Part shown: positions 48,501 to 61,700 of the stretch, piece after piece
Layout: the number at the start of each line of letters is the position of its first letter
Numbering within the stretch: position 1 is the first letter of the stretch
DNA from: Liolophura sinensis
Lineage: Eukaryota > Mollusca > Polyplacophora > Chitonida > Chitonidae
Assembly: GCF_032854445.1 (NCBI RefSeq)
Contig: NC_088300.1
Span: 9,300,001 to 9,364,000, forward strand
Length of the DNA stretch: 64,000 nt
Direction of reading: 5' to 3'
Position numbers and translations under genes: made by a program
Notes under the pieces: model-generated
Databases searched by the model: none
What the model was told of the DNA's origin: nothing
The model's input: only the letters and a program-made list of their open reading frames with translations

Positions 48501-51500
48501 TACTGATAAGATTGGAAAAGTTACGTGTAAGTACTGATGAGAAATTTTTAAATATATTATTAAACTTAAGGATCTTGGTTCAGAATAGTGGGAAATGGGT
48601 ATTATTACCACATTTGACATGATTGGACAAATTTGACCTATGACTCCAGCACCCAGCCTATACCAGACGTGTATGCTAGGTATGGTTGTTCTGCCCATGC
48701 GCAAAACAATATACCATAGCATGGAGAGTAAAACCAGATCAGCGACAACACTGATTTTGAAAGTGGCAACTGGTCACTCGTAACCAGTGAAATGAGACCT
48801 CTTGGCGATTAACCTCAGTTTTTGGGTTTTATTTTGACTGCCCAGGTTAAGGCTTAGATAGTAACAGCCTGCATGCCCCCCCTTCCCCTAGCATAACAAC
48901 ATGGACCAGTGGTAATAGCTCGTTGATCTACAATTACTCTAGCTGTACCACTAGAATTTTTGGATGAACTGGTTTGCTCACAAGTATTGAGTAGGCGTTG
49001 TATTACGCATGTACTGGCGACTTGTTTCCAGGGTACCCAATAATCTTGATCGCTAGTTTGTGATCACATCTGCTGGGTCACACACTCGTACCTTATCCTC
49101 AGACGGTCACTTAACAGGTTCCATCAGGCCAATAACCGCCTCTTTCTGTATCTAGGGATTCGTTTGTCATCCATATTGATCTCGTTAATATGGCTTACCA
49201 CAAGGTAAATGTGTGTGTAGATTTGCGACGCATATGGCAAATTAGGTAGTACTCCATTTACTCAAGAATTATTAGAACATGGAACATGAAGTGGACTAGC
49301 AATTACAGTGTTTTACCAGTGCAGTTTGTACATGGCGAAACAAAATATATTTAAACATTTACGACACTTTGAATAGATTATGGTAATGTATGAATGTTGT
49401 AAAATATGATATATGTCGAGTTTTAAACGTGAAACAGAGACCATTATCATGCCAATTGAGAGACATTTCTAGTCCATTCATTTTTTAACGTCCTTTCGAA
49501 TCGTTATACCGTGCGTAATAACATATAATCAGGTGGGTTACTTTGAACCGCAAACACTGAACCGTTAGGTCAAGATTTTGTAAGACCTGGGAACTTTGAA
49601 ACGATGCCCATACGTATAAAAATACTAGCAATCCAATATGAAGAGATATAGTAAATATACAGTGGTATGTGCAAGAGACGACGGTATATGACCAGATGAC
49701 AACACACATGCAGCCATTTGTAAGTCTGAGGACATTCAGATTGCAAGTTTATTGGCATTGGGTATCTTACTGTACCAAGGAATGTATGTGATATATACCA
49801 TGAAACGGACTCCGAGAACTCGCAGACTTCCCGCTATCTTTTGGTCTAACAAGAAGTCTGACACAGGAAGTCGACAATTTACATTTTGGAGCCTGATGGG
49901 ATGCAGCTCGCTATGTTTGTTTATGCTATGTAACAACTTCATAGGCAGTGTCGGCGATGTCTGACGTCTGATTAAGTCAGCAAATCTCACATAATCGTGG
50001 AAGTTGAGGCCCGGGCCATGCGGTATAGGGTCAATATCGTCAGCATTTGTATTAAGAGTGAGTATTCAGAAAATTATCAGGACTAATGAACTGTTTGCTC
50101 GACATTGAGAACATATGCACATCAATGAAAACAGTAATTGATGAAATCAAACTCGATATACACTGGACTTGGATCTCCTCGATTTACGTTAAATATGATT
50201 TAGATATAGATTCGTGTGTTCCTTTTGCATGGGATGCCAGCTTTTGCACCTTTAAACGTAAGGAAGGGTCAGTCTGTTAGTGTGTTGTCTGCTCAGTCTG
50301 TTGGTGTGTTGAAGAAATTACGCCAGTCCTGCACACGCTCATGCTGTCGACCAATGAAGAACATAACTCTTGCCATCAGCAACTGCTGGACTTTCCTGCA
50401 GTATTTAAAGATAAGCTAAACTTACTGAACACATCAGAACACCTATTCGCTTGGGCACCTTGCACACTTGAATTATTGTTGGAAAGTAGTTAGAATTTCT
50501 CCCTCGGCATTGCTTTCTTTTATTTTGCTGTGGTTAAACTATCTAGCAATGACTGTCCCTAGCTTTTCCAAATAACTAAGTCTGTCCGCATGATAAAATC
50601 TCACAGCATAGAATAACATAGGCTCGTTGCAAATAGCCATTGATCCCAGGCATTCCAGACTACCACGGGGTAAGATAGACGACTACATGTATATCCGCAT
50701 GAGTGATCGTCGAGAGAAAGGCGAGTGTAGGTCGAGAGAAAGGTGAGTGAGGGTCGAGAGAGCCAAGTCGCCATCAGTCGATCCAAACTTACTTTGTAAT
50801 TCCCCTCTGGCATGACGTCTATAACATGTCTCCATTTGCATGAAATCTCAAGCGAGTTCAAGTCCAACTCGTTCTGGTTTCCTCTCCGACCGTAGGTGGG
50901 AAGTTCTGCAACATTCTGCGGAGGATGGTCGTGGGTTTCCTCCGGGCTCTGCGTGGTTTCCTCCCACCCTAATGCTTACTGCCGTCATATAAGTGAAACG
51001 TTCTCGAGTACCGCGTAAAATACCAGTCAAATAAATAAATAAATAAACCTTTGCACGAAGTCTCTCCCGAAGTGCACTTAACAGCTTCCTCTTCGAAACA
51101 TGACGTGCCCACTACTGCAGACGGTTCAGATGACGTTTAATTACGTGAAAAATTCAGATGTGTAAAGCATATACATATGCATGTTCTTCAAATAGTAAAT
51201 TTGATTCTTTGTAAATTTATGATCAATCGCTTGCATTACTTCGGTCGTGGGTTTACATCATCAGGAACACGGTTTAGATAACAAGGAGGAAAATATCATT
51301 TTGAGCATGTTTTGCAGAATTAATGGCTGCAAAAAGTTACATCTTCACAACCGGGGCCTCCGTGGCTCAGTCGGTTAGCGCGCTAGCGCAGCGTATTGAC
51401 CCAGGAGCCTCTCACCAATGCGGTTGCTGTGAGTTCAAGTCCAGCTCATGCTGGCTTCCTCTCCGGCCGTAAGTGGGAAGGAAATATTCTTGAGTACGGC

Positions 51501-54500
51501 GTTAAAACACCAATCAAAAAAAAACAGGGGTCCTCCGTGGCTCAGTCGGTTAGCGCGCTAGCGCAGCGTATTGACCCAGGAGCCTCTCACCAATGCGGTC
51601 GCTGTGAGTTCAAGTCCAGCTCATGCTCTCCGGACGTAAGTGGGAGGGTCTTCCAGCAACCTGCGGATGGTCGTGGGTTTCCCCCGGGCTGTGCCCGGTT
51701 TCCACCCACCATAATGCTGGCCGCCGTCGTATAAGTGAAATATTCTTGAGTGCGGCGTAAAACACCAATCAAAAAAAAAAAAAAAAAAATCTTCACAACC
51801 AGAATGCTACGAAGCCATAACTGGGCTGGATGTCTCTGTTGGGGTATAGCGACGGTTTCATGTACACTACATACACAGTGTCTCAAAAAATGATCGTGTA
51901 AATTAGAATTTCAAAGAAAAGTGAGCATGCCTCTGTTACATCATAGAGTATTGTAATACACACCACGACTCTTAGATGAAACAGGAAGTAGAATTAAATA
52001 TGAAAGCTTATGTTTTTTTTTCATTTTAATGTGAAGGATTTTGCCTCCAGGGCAGTCATTAGTTGCTTGGCGCACGTGGGGTTAAAGAGTGAATGTTTGA
52101 TAAAGATAAAGACGCATGTGCTAAAGGAAAATGTGAGGGGAATACCCCATTCGGCTTTATATACTCCCACTTAGTGGATGATTCCATTATGATTCCGTCT
52201 CGATGACATTTCACACTCAGATAAAACAGGCAGAATGCATGTATGCTTATGTACAGCGTTATATCACAAGGGCCGTGTATGGGTGTGGCCATTACAGCTG
52301 TTGTGGTAACACATTCATCCTAGCCTAGGACTAGTTATGAAGGTCGATTTCTCCTCATATCAGGCAGGTAATTTGTTCACGATACGGTGCCTTTATGTTG
52401 ACTATTCCGGGTTCCAAACGTGAGATAAGTAATTACGTCCGCTAATGTTACACTGTGTTCTGTCGGTCAGGCGTAATTACGTGTAAATGAGGTTTCATCA
52501 GAGCAACAATAAACGGAGGACATGTGAACTCAATACATTTGCCACAGTCTCTGACAAACTATAAAGAATATAGCGATGGGTTCTGCAAACACCTTTGGTG
52601 GATCCTTTCTGGGATAAGATACGCCGCTCGGATTTTGAGTAAGCGAGAGATTGATCATGTGCCTCTAAACAATAAAAATAACTCCCAAGTCTATCCTGAC
52701 AGTGTGGAGTGCAAGGTGGACAAGGCGCTCTTGTAAAACCGGTGTTAAAATTCTATCAATCAGGTTGTGTGTCCATGTGTGAGGAGTTGTTAGGTTGGTA
52801 TCATCACAATGGCGATTTCTTACTCTGATATATGTAGTTGTATATCAGCCATAGATGTGTATCTCCACGACTTTCGTTGTGTGGTGTATTTTATGCATGC
52901 ACTTGTGGGTTTATTTTTACTACGTGGTTGTATAAATTTGTCCAAAGAGAAATTATACATAGTTACTGAAGACATGAGGAGATAATATTTATGAATTCAC
53001 ATTCGTGCATGCATAAATATATAGCGACTTCTTGTGAAATTCAAATGCCATGTAATTTGCATTTACTACTTTGCACTTACCTCTTCTGGCAGGGCATTTG
53101 AGCGCAGGCACGACTTAGCAGGTCAGGATGGTTTGTTTACATTGACGACTTTTCCAGTGATTGATCATGATTGAAAATGAAAGTTGTATGAACGAAAGGG
53201 ATACAGAACATACTTTGTAAAAGCGTACAGTACTTCGGGAAAGCGTATAGTACTCTGGGAAAGCCTATCGGTGACCTCTGTTAAATAACTTACTTTATTA
53301 TTAATATGACGGCATAAACCAGAACATTTACATTTTAAAGGCACACTCTTTCATTAGGTTTAAATGTAGCCTTCTTAACTTGCTGTATTGAACATTTACG
53401 GATACAACATTCAGACAAAAGTATCGGTCAAAGTATAGCACAAAAACATTGTTATTAGACAAGGATTATCTGACTAGAAAATGGAATTGCTAGGGAAAGT
53501 TTCAGGTTTTTTTAGTTCAATCGGTAGTTCTAAATTAAAAGCTATGATAGGTGTTGAGAAAGGAAGACTTTTTACAGGCGACTTTCAAAATAATCCACCA
53601 TTACAGTTCGGATGGCCAGTGTTCACACTAGTGTCTGCATAAAGTTGGATTACTGTTTCTCTCCGAACTATTTTCCCGTAGCAGTAAGACTTCATACTCA
53701 GATTTAAGAAGGACATCGTTTGAGATTTTGCTGCATGCTGCCTACTGCCTACACGACCCTGTGACTGGACAATAATCCCCTGTGTATACGCACGGATGAA
53801 GGCATTTTTTTAAACACCAGGATTATCTCTGAGCAGGCTGATTTCCTTGTCCCTCGGCCCACGTTTTGGTGTCAACCTAGCTCAAGATCAAACGCAGCGA
53901 GCCTTCCAATTCCTTGTAGCCATGGAACACGCTGTTTTCCCTCTGATGTGACAAGATACAAAGAATGAGTTGAATTGAACTGAATTGTGTTGATTTAAAA
54001 AGACAGTTATACATTCACCACACATAATTCGTGCGCCTTTTGTTGTATCCGTGGAGTATGCCGTATTGCCTGTGTATCGTACGCGTGTAATACGTTGTGT
54101 TATTCATAATTGTGAATTATAATTTACATTATTTTAAGTAACTCCAGCCGTTACTCAGGGTATGCGAAACCTTTCCCGCCCAACGGGTCCAAGCTATGTA
54201 GCCTGTTGTTCATTTCTGTCTTTGGGACGATAATTTGCGGACAAACTGCTAACGTTTTACTCATTCACATGCAAGAAACAGTGGCATGGACCCGAGTTCC
54301 ACGGAAACAGGTGTCTCATGAATAGTTTGAGGTAAACGCAAAATAATTATGCATCGCTACATTGTCTTGGCCCTGGTAAAAGAATATCCTATAGTCTTAA
54401 GCTAGTGCGTGGAGGGCAAAGGATGACAAGAGAAGTTGCATTTTCCTTTTAAACTCAATGTGGGTTTGCTTATCTTGTGGGTTTACTTATCTTTGTGAAT

Positions 54501-57475
54501 GGTGATCTAAATTGACTGAAGCAAGTTAATTGTACACCGACCACAGAGATTGCTTAACATACCCTTCATTTTGCTGGTGAAACGGTTTGGTGCACGTGTT
54601 ACACATTTACATACACAGTGTGCAGTCGCATTTCTCTGTGATACAGGGTCTTCAGGACGCGTCGAATTTTCGGGATAAGTGTACTGAAGGACTCGGTAAC
54701 ACAATCCACGTCATGTGTGAGCAACATATTTGTTATCGTAAACTCTGTCATGCAGGGGAATTATCTTGCTGATGCCTTTTTTTTTTTTCTTTTTTTTTTC
54801 CAGTCAATTTTCAGAACACCTGTGGGTAACACATCTGTCGCAAGTTTATGACCTGGGGGTCGTCAGTGTTCCCCCTCATACGTCTTCATTACAGCCGTGG
54901 ATATGCCCCCCGCCTTTAGCTACTCCATTTGTACGGTCTCATGCAGAACGTTTAATCATACTTAGTGGATGAAGTTCTACCCAGCAGGGTGTTTTAGGGG
55001 ATTGGAAATCGAAAGGAGTTACTTATTAGTGGCGTCCAGGCATCGGCTTGTTTTGAAAGAAATCCAGACGGCGTTCAATAACTAACCGCCGTAATGGAAA
55101 CTATCGATTAAAGATAAAGCCCTTGTTTACGCTATTTTGACCTTTTCTTTGCAGAATATAAAGAGGCCTTCTCTTTATTTGACCGCAAAGGCGAGCACAA
55201 AGTGGGACTGGATGAATTAGGAAACCTTGTCCGGTCAGTTGGGCTTAGTCCGTCAGAGGCTGAGGTGGCGCAGTTAAAAAATGAGCTGGAAAGACAAGGT
55301 GAGCGCGAAAGTGTGACTTTTAACCACTTTTCGCACAGAATAACACAGGTCAATACACGCGTTTCAGGTCACGCACACTAAGTTTTACTTTTTCCAGTTC
55401 ACTTTTAAAATAAATGACTGATTTTCCAGGTCACTTGTATATAGTTACTGGAGAGACGTCTTAGTTTAATCGGTGCACGTCTACTAGGATCTTAGCACTG
55501 TAGTGGATCCTCGTAGACTCAACTCAGTTTTCAGCTAAACCCATAAAGTACAGTTTTAAATTCTATATTACTGTAATACCGATGCATAGTGTTAATATAA
55601 GTTTTTGACCTCTGTTATTGTTTGGTTTTAATGTTTGGTAGGTAAAAGAGGCGTGGACTTCAACGACTTTGTGGAATTAATGACACGTCATCAGAACATG
55701 AGAGAAACCCCCGATGACGTCAGAGAAGCATTCCGAACATTCGACAAAGACGGCAATGGTTACCTCAGCGCTTCCGAACTCCGTCACGTGCTCACGTGCC
55801 TGGGGGAGAGACTGACGGACGAGGAGGTGGACGAACTGATCCGAGAGGCGGAAATTACCGGAGATGGATTAGTCAGTTACGAACGTAAGGCATTCACCAC
55901 ATTTGTATGTTACCTGACAACATTTATTTGTCTGTATTTGATTTGTTAGAGTTAAGCCGACAATCGATGTAGGTATTTGTTTGATTGGTGCCTTTGTTAG
56001 AGTTAAGCTAACATCTGTCTTAAGCCTTTGTTTGACTTAAACATTTTCTTTCCTAGTCATTAATTCCCATTTAAGGTTCATGACATGAGAATTTAACTGA
56101 ATGTAAATAATCTGTCGATCTGTCGTTTGATGCTAATATGAACACTGTTAATGTGAGTGTTCATGTTATTAGTACTGAACGAGACTTAATGGTTAACATA
56201 AACCTATAAACAGTTCTTGATCTAAAATGCACATGGCAGTGTATGGCTTCAGCTATTATACATGTATGAAAGAAGAGAAGAAAAGGGGTATCACAAGACT
56301 ACATGGATTGTGTGGCTGTGTGGATTGTGTGTCTGTGTGGATTGTGTGGCTGCGTGGACTGTGTGGCTGCGTGGACTGTGTGGCTGCGTGGATTGTGTGT
56401 CTGCATGGATTGTGTGGCTGCAGGGCAGGTGTGGCTGCATGGATTGTGTGGCTGCATGGATTGTGGGGCTGCGTGGATTGTGTGGCTGCATGGATTGTGT
56501 GGCTGCATGGATTGTGTGGCTGCAGAGATTGTGGGGCTGCGTGGATTGTGTGACTGCCGGGAAGGTGAGGCTGCATGGATTGTGTGGCTCTAGGAAAGGT
56601 GTGGCTGCAGGGATTGTGTGGCTGCAGGGAAGGTGTGGCTGCGTGGATTGTGTGACTGCAGGGAAGGTGAGGCTGCATGGATTGTGTGGCTCTAGGGAAG
56701 GTGTGGCTGCGTGGATTGTGTGGCTGCAGGGAAGGTGTGGATTGTGTGGCTGCGTGGATTGTGTGGCTGCAGGGAAGGTGAGGCTGTGTGGATTGTGTGG
56801 CTGCAGGGAAGGTGTGGATTGTGTGGCTGCGTGGATTGTGTGGCTGCAGGGAAGGTGAGGCTGTGTGGATTGTGTGACTGCAGAGAAGGTGTGGCTGCAG
56901 GGATTGTGTGGTTGCGTAGATTGTGTGGTTGCGTGGATTGTGTGGCTGCAGGGAATGTGTGACTGCATGGATTATGTGGCTGTGTGGATTGTGTGGTTGC
57001 AGGGAAGGTGTGGATTGTGTGGCTGCAGAGAAGGTGTGACTGCATGGATTGTGTGACTGCAGGGAAGGTGCGGCCGTAGGGAAGGTGCGGCTGTGTGGAT
57101 TGTGTGGCTGCGTGGATTGTGTGGCTGCATGGATTGTGTGACAGCATGGATTTTGTGGCTGTAGGGAAGGTGCGGCTGCGTGGACTTCGTGGCTGCGTGG
57201 ATTGTGTGGCTGCGTGGATTGTGTGGTTGCCAGGAAGGTGTGGCTTCGTGGATTGTGTGGATGCAGGGAAGATGTGGCTGCAGGGAAGATGTGGCTGCAG
57301 GGATTTTGCAGCTGCATGGATTTTGTGGCTGCAGGGAAGGTGTGGCTGTGTGGATTGTGTGGCCACTTTTAGTGATAAAGCTTTTTAAATGATAACACGT
57401 TACATCCATAATGAATATGTTACATGAGAGTTTTTGGTCTTCTTTCCAGATTTTGTGAAAGTTCTCCAAGAGTGA
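45521..57475 (+). CDS. Calmodulin-like protein 2, complete, five coding exons, only EF-hand 3 canonical
   Basis: Coding exons: 45521-45523 (ATG only, donor gtaagt), 48369-48399 (31 nt), 55155-55298 (144 nt), 55642-55884 (243 nt), 57450-57475 (26 nt, TGA at 57473-57475). Phases and GT-AG sites all fit; 447 nt, 148 aa. The exon lengths match the animal calmodulin gene, with its usual 107- and 136-nt exons merged into 243. It starts [20 protein letters not shown] and ends HFVKVLQE. EF3 ([12 protein letters not shown]) is canonical. EF1 ([12 protein letters not shown]) has Lys at position 3 and His for the central Gly. EF2 ([12 protein letters not shown]) has lost the acidic ligands at 1, 3 and 5. 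EF4 ([12 protein letters not shown]) has Glu at 1, Thr at 3 and His at 12. It is therefore a divergent calmodulin-superfamily protein expected to bind about one Ca2+. The frame is clean, so it is probably functional rather than a pseudogene. Confidence 0.87.
47655..47812. repeat. 15-bp degenerate array
   Basis: Units of gttgataatccagat type, about ten copies, in intron 1 of calmodulin-like gene 2. Confidence 0.8.
48727..48890 (+). repeat. Dispersed repeat, copy 2
   Basis: GTAAAACCAGATCAG, CACTCGTAACC, GTGAAATGAGACCTCTTGG and TTAACCTCA match copy 1 at 38957. In intron 2 of calmodulin-like gene 2. Confidence 0.5.
50698..50765. repeat. ~22-bp triplication
   Basis: Three copies of gtcgagagaaaggcgagtg type. 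Confidence 0.7.
50854..51047 (+). mobile_element. SINE, first family, 5' truncated
   Basis: Begins at the B-box region (GAGTTCAAGTCCAACTC), continues through the body to ACCGCGTAAAATACCAGTC and an (AAAT)n tail. In intron 2 of calmodulin-like gene 2. Confidence 0.7.
51353..51789 (+). mobile_element. Tandem SINE dimer with a shared target-site duplication
   Basis: Two head-to-tail copies of the same tRNA-derived SINE. The first (51353-51525) lacks about 110 bases between the CCGTAAGTGGGAAG block and the GAAATATTCTTGAG tail. The second (51527-51789) is full length. Both start GGGGCCTCCGTGGCTCAGTC or nearly so and end in poly(A). ATCTTCACAACC at 51341-51352 recurs at 51789-51800, so one duplication flanks the pair. 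Located in intron 2 of calmodulin-like gene 2. Confidence 0.8.
56283..57361. repeat. 17-bp minisatellite, about 60 copies, intronic
   Basis: Units of gtggctgcgtggattgt alternate with gtggctgcagggaaggt variants across 1.1 kb. It fills most of intron 4 (55885-57449) of calmodulin-like gene 2. Frames up to 353 codons on the minus strand and 198 on the plus strand are by-products of a stop-free 17-bp unit. Confidence 0.93.
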
Positions 57476-58008
57476 TGTCATTGCCCAAAACAGATATAAA
57501 TTCTTTAAAAGCAACGGGTCCAAAAATGGATCACATACATTTGGTGAATGAAATTAAATTTGAGTAAGAAGAAACTTGAGCCCTTGAGGCTTTTAGGAAC
57601 AGGTTCCAAACGACTTGTATATAATGTCGGTCACAGACGTCATCTTGAAGTCTGTTGGAACTGTTTTCCGGTGCGGAAGGATCAAGAGTGAAAGTTTCCA
57701 TCACGTGACCAGCTTATTCCGAAATCTCTCATAAAATTTCTTCACGGATTAAAGGAACTAAAAATGTATTTGAATGGTATGTATATAGAGAGAAAATAGG
57801 TTGCCACCCCACCCCCTTCAGTTTCACGTGTCATTTTGAACACACAGCTCTGTTACACTTTGTTCTTGCAGCCTGTTGAGTGATGAAGCCGTGTGTAGAG
57901 GGTACATATATTTGTTGTATAAGAAGCGTGTATGAGATTTGCGCCCCTCTCTTTGTAGCTTGTATTTCTTCTCTCCCAAATTTCAGGACCCATCATCACA
58001 ACTCAAGT

Positions 58009-58014
58009 AATAAA
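58009..58014 (+). terminator. Candidate polyadenylation signal of calmodulin-like gene 2
   Basis: AATAAA 534 bases after the stop at 57475, in an AT-rich stretch. A second AATAAA follows about 100 bases later. This suggests a 3' UTR of roughly 550-650 bases. Confidence 0.45.
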
Positions 58015-58695
58015 ATTGTATATTTGCTCCATTAGAAACCACGAGTTCATGTCTTTGTTTCCCAAGAATAAGATATACAAGTTATTTCCACTGTACTAAA
58101 CTTGCTCAGGTGTAATAAAACCTCGTGATTCTTCACGTGAATAACATTATCTTTGTGCTCATAAAGGAACTAGGAAGGGTTTAGTAATTAGAAAAACAAG
58201 TAACACTGTTGAGTTACTGAAACTGGTTGCAGTTGGTGTTTGGTTCTAAATTAGGTCTATGTCGAAACATTATCATACGAATCTCTGGAGAGATTACCTC
58301 CACCACAGACCGGATGCAGGTCAATCAAACACATTACGATTGGTAAAAATTAGGCCTAATGCTTTTTCACCACGACCATGTTTCACATGCGGTGCTGTTG
58401 TAAACACACACAACCTTCCACAAATAACATTACAGTTTTCATACTAGCTTGTTTCTGAATGTATATATTAGGGTGTAGAGCAATATTGTGGTACGGAAGA
58501 GGGGAGCACTACACACTGTTTCGTTTTGTTTGCATGTTAAGCAGTGCAATTAAGTATATTTTGGGGCAACTGTATCCGATTCGAGTTCGCTGGCACCACA
58601 AGTTTATTACGGAGGGAGAAAAGCACTAGTGTCATCCGTCATCCTGAGGTACTTGGGTCTCCATCTTCTCCTATTATCAAGGTTAGCCAGTTGAT

Positions 58696-58734
58696 GTGGT
58701 GGTGGTGGTGGTGGTGGGGGGGCGGGGGGGGGGG
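58696..58734 (+). repeat. (TGG)n followed by a G-run
   Basis: Six or seven TGG repeats passing into a G-run interrupted by one C. Strong G-quadruplex potential. Confidence 0.85.
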
Positions 58735-61700
58735 GACGTGTCCACAAATGTCTAACGAACAGCAAGGTACAAGAGTTGGATCATTCCTTCCTGGACTGAA
58801 GTTATCTGAAGTTAAGCACGATGTGAGATGTCGATTACATTGAACAGATCTCCGATTTTACATTTATTTGCATCTTAAGGCTCAGTACTGCTGCAAGCTC
58901 AAAACGTTCTTAGCCAGTTGTTTATTTACCTGTGAGACATTAAGGGTAAACATTTCGAGGAACCACGATTGTTGAAATGTTATGGTGTCAGCTATCAAAC
59001 ACGAGGTGTCAGCTTGACAATATTGCGGATTTCTCACGAAGTTTATAGAGTGTAAAAATGTAAAAAGTGCTAAAAATTCAGTACACAAAGGTGGCTTGTG
59101 TAAATGAACAATGTACCAATCAATACCGTCTCTTGCCTTCATTTTATAGTTCTACATCATAATGATTCAGCAGTCAAGAACAACATTCATGTGAAAAAAA
59201 TGCTCGTAACACTTTTTCAGACAATTACATTGCACATCTTCGCAAATGCAGTTCAAAATCACTAACAGAATTCATAAGGCAAGTATTGACGTACAGTTAA
59301 GGTCGGGCTGATTTTAATTTCTTATTGTAAGTATGCGATCTTAGCTTATAATTGCTTCCAGCGAGAGTGTGTCGATTGTAACCTAAGCCTCTTACTGTGA
59401 TTCACCATCAATTTAATCTTGCGATCCCTTTGTGCAAGCGGCCCCTGGCCATAAGCTAAAGGCCAGACCGTTTGGCAAAAAAAAAAAAAGATGCGAGTAG
59501 TATTTAAGTGCAGTAGTCCTAATTTACTGCCTTAAGACTTCCCCCGAACTGTGTCAAATCTTTGTCAAAGTCCATTGGTTTGTATAGCAGTTTCTGCCGA
59601 CAGTCACGTCAGTGTGATATGAAGCTGCTTGCGTCTCAGTACAGTTGTTACTGAGGTATGTGTGATGTAAGGAGAAGTATTGTAAGTCACGGCTCAGTCC
59701 TATAGTACATGCACGGCGGTTCATATGTGCGCTTAGCTTCTCAACGAAAAATTGATGGAGAACTGATTTAACAATGCTGTAAATTGCTTCTGGTTTATAT
59801 ATTGGGTATATAAACAGATGAAGAAACAGCAGAGTGTTGTTTGTTTTTTGAAATGACTAAAAACGTTTTGAATGGGAAAGTGGTAGACCTAAAAACCACT
59901 AGGCAGTAATTTGCCAAAAGCATCTCCATCGATGCTATACGTCGAGCTCTCCAGTTTCCCCTACCCATGATACTGACCACTATGGAAGATATCGTATTAG
60001 TAAGCCAGATTTATAGCTTGCCGTTAAGCAACAATCAAATAAATAAACAGATGAATGTATGTCCTTACCCCGGAATCACTAAGCAATCATAGAATTAAGT
60101 TAAAAGTTCAAATCACTTTAAAGTTGTTATTTCGTACATAACAAGGTCAAAATATTGTTTGATAACGTAAATTATCTGTAAGTTATTGTAAAACAAATTT
60201 CAGTTAAACTAACGGAAAGGAACATAAGTCTAAGTCTAAGATCGTTTCGTGATCCCGGGGACTAGTCTGCGGTTTTATGCTGGCATAATGTATTGTGCTG
60301 TTTTGCATGCGATGGTTCGCTAACGATTTAGTGGCGTAATTCATTTCTTCCTTTGCAACATACTCAATTTTATGCTCTGTCTTAAACACATGAAACAGTT
60401 CGGCGTACAAATGAATCAGTGATTAAACTCAAAGATGGAAACACGCCGTCAAAAGGCTTATTCACGAACTATTCAATCCCAGTGTAGTGGATTGCGTTTT
60501 AAATTTTAGCCCGGGGGTCACTAAAATAATGAACACCCTGTTCTCATCCCTTCGTTGATTTTTTCACAACAGTGGTGTTTTGACCACCACGTTCTGGCTA
60601 TTTTCTTGTTCGCAACATCTGGCTCTAAAGAACGTTAACGATTTGACCGGATAAACTTATTGGACGAGCATTTGTAACGTTTAGGGGGACTTCAAAATGC
60701 AAGGAACTGAAGGCAGGAATAGTACATGGATTATCGCCCTTGAATGGTCTAATTGGTATGTCCACAGGAATGTAACAATGAGTGTGTTTTTATTAAACAC
60801 AGGTCACCGCTTCCATTCTACCGGTTTGATTACACCCTCTGTGTGTCATTATATAAAAATAACGTCTCGTTACTTCTGTGTAAAATACCACCACTTAATC
60901 CATAACTGGCTTAATTTTCCTCCTCATCGCCAAAATATTCTGGCAATATTATGTGCCTGTTTACACAGGGTTTGCTATCGTTAGTGTTACCAAATGTGTT
61001 TCTTCGCATCATTAAAATGTGGTAATGCTTAGCTGACTTGGTGCCAGTAAAGAGTTTTTAATATTTCTCATTTGGTTAAATTTCTCTCTGCAAGGATGTC
61101 TCATTTTGTGAATATGAATGATTAGAGGGGCTACATGAATGTCACTTCGTCTTCACCGCAGTGCTTAGTGATACTAGTTATTCCAACCGTTAGAACCATT
61201 GTAAAAATTTAGCGGTTAATGTGTAGAAAACTACACTGAAACAATCCGTGTGTATTACGGATTAGCTGATCATGAAGTACCTGAATGTATGTAAATTAAC
61301 AGTAAATGTATCAATGTAGTGTATGAATTAAGACCACACAACAGTAAAATCAAGTGAGAGAAAATTAGGTAAAGACCGCTATAAGCTGTAACCAAAATTA
61401 TCTATATATTTTTTTTAAAAGAATGAAATGCACTTAAATGGAGGGCTATAATACTGATATTTAGTATATATAGTTACGATGTCCACTAGTCGGATGTTCT
61501 GTCGTGCACATCCGGGAGCTGGTTCAACATTAAATACGGTGTTTGGAATGGAAATAAATTGTGTGTCAACACTGACACCGAATCCAAAAAAAATTACCGT
61601 ACCATAGTATTTCAAGAATATTGATTGCATGTTATTAAATCCAGAATTTTATTTAAAGCAAATAAAGTTACTTTTGGATTTAATTCAGGTGTTCGTTTTC

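Larger units (their letters stand above)
45524..55154 (+). other. Introns 1 and 2 of calmodulin-like gene 2
   Basis: Intron 1 (45524-48368) holds the 15-bp array. Intron 2 (48400-55154, 6.8 kb) holds a dispersed repeat, three SINE units and short repeats. No other gene is recognisable inside. Confidence 0.6.

Noticed and set aside
51396-51886. Frames of about 100 codons on both strands
   Set aside because: They lie entirely in SINE copies. The same frames reappear at 30672-30979, 6630-6943 and 37477-37729.
56256-57317. 353-codon minus-strand open frame rich in [10 protein letters not shown]-type repeats
   Set aside because: It is the translation of the 17-bp minisatellite. All frames on both strands are open and repetitive, and it lies in an intron of a supported gene.
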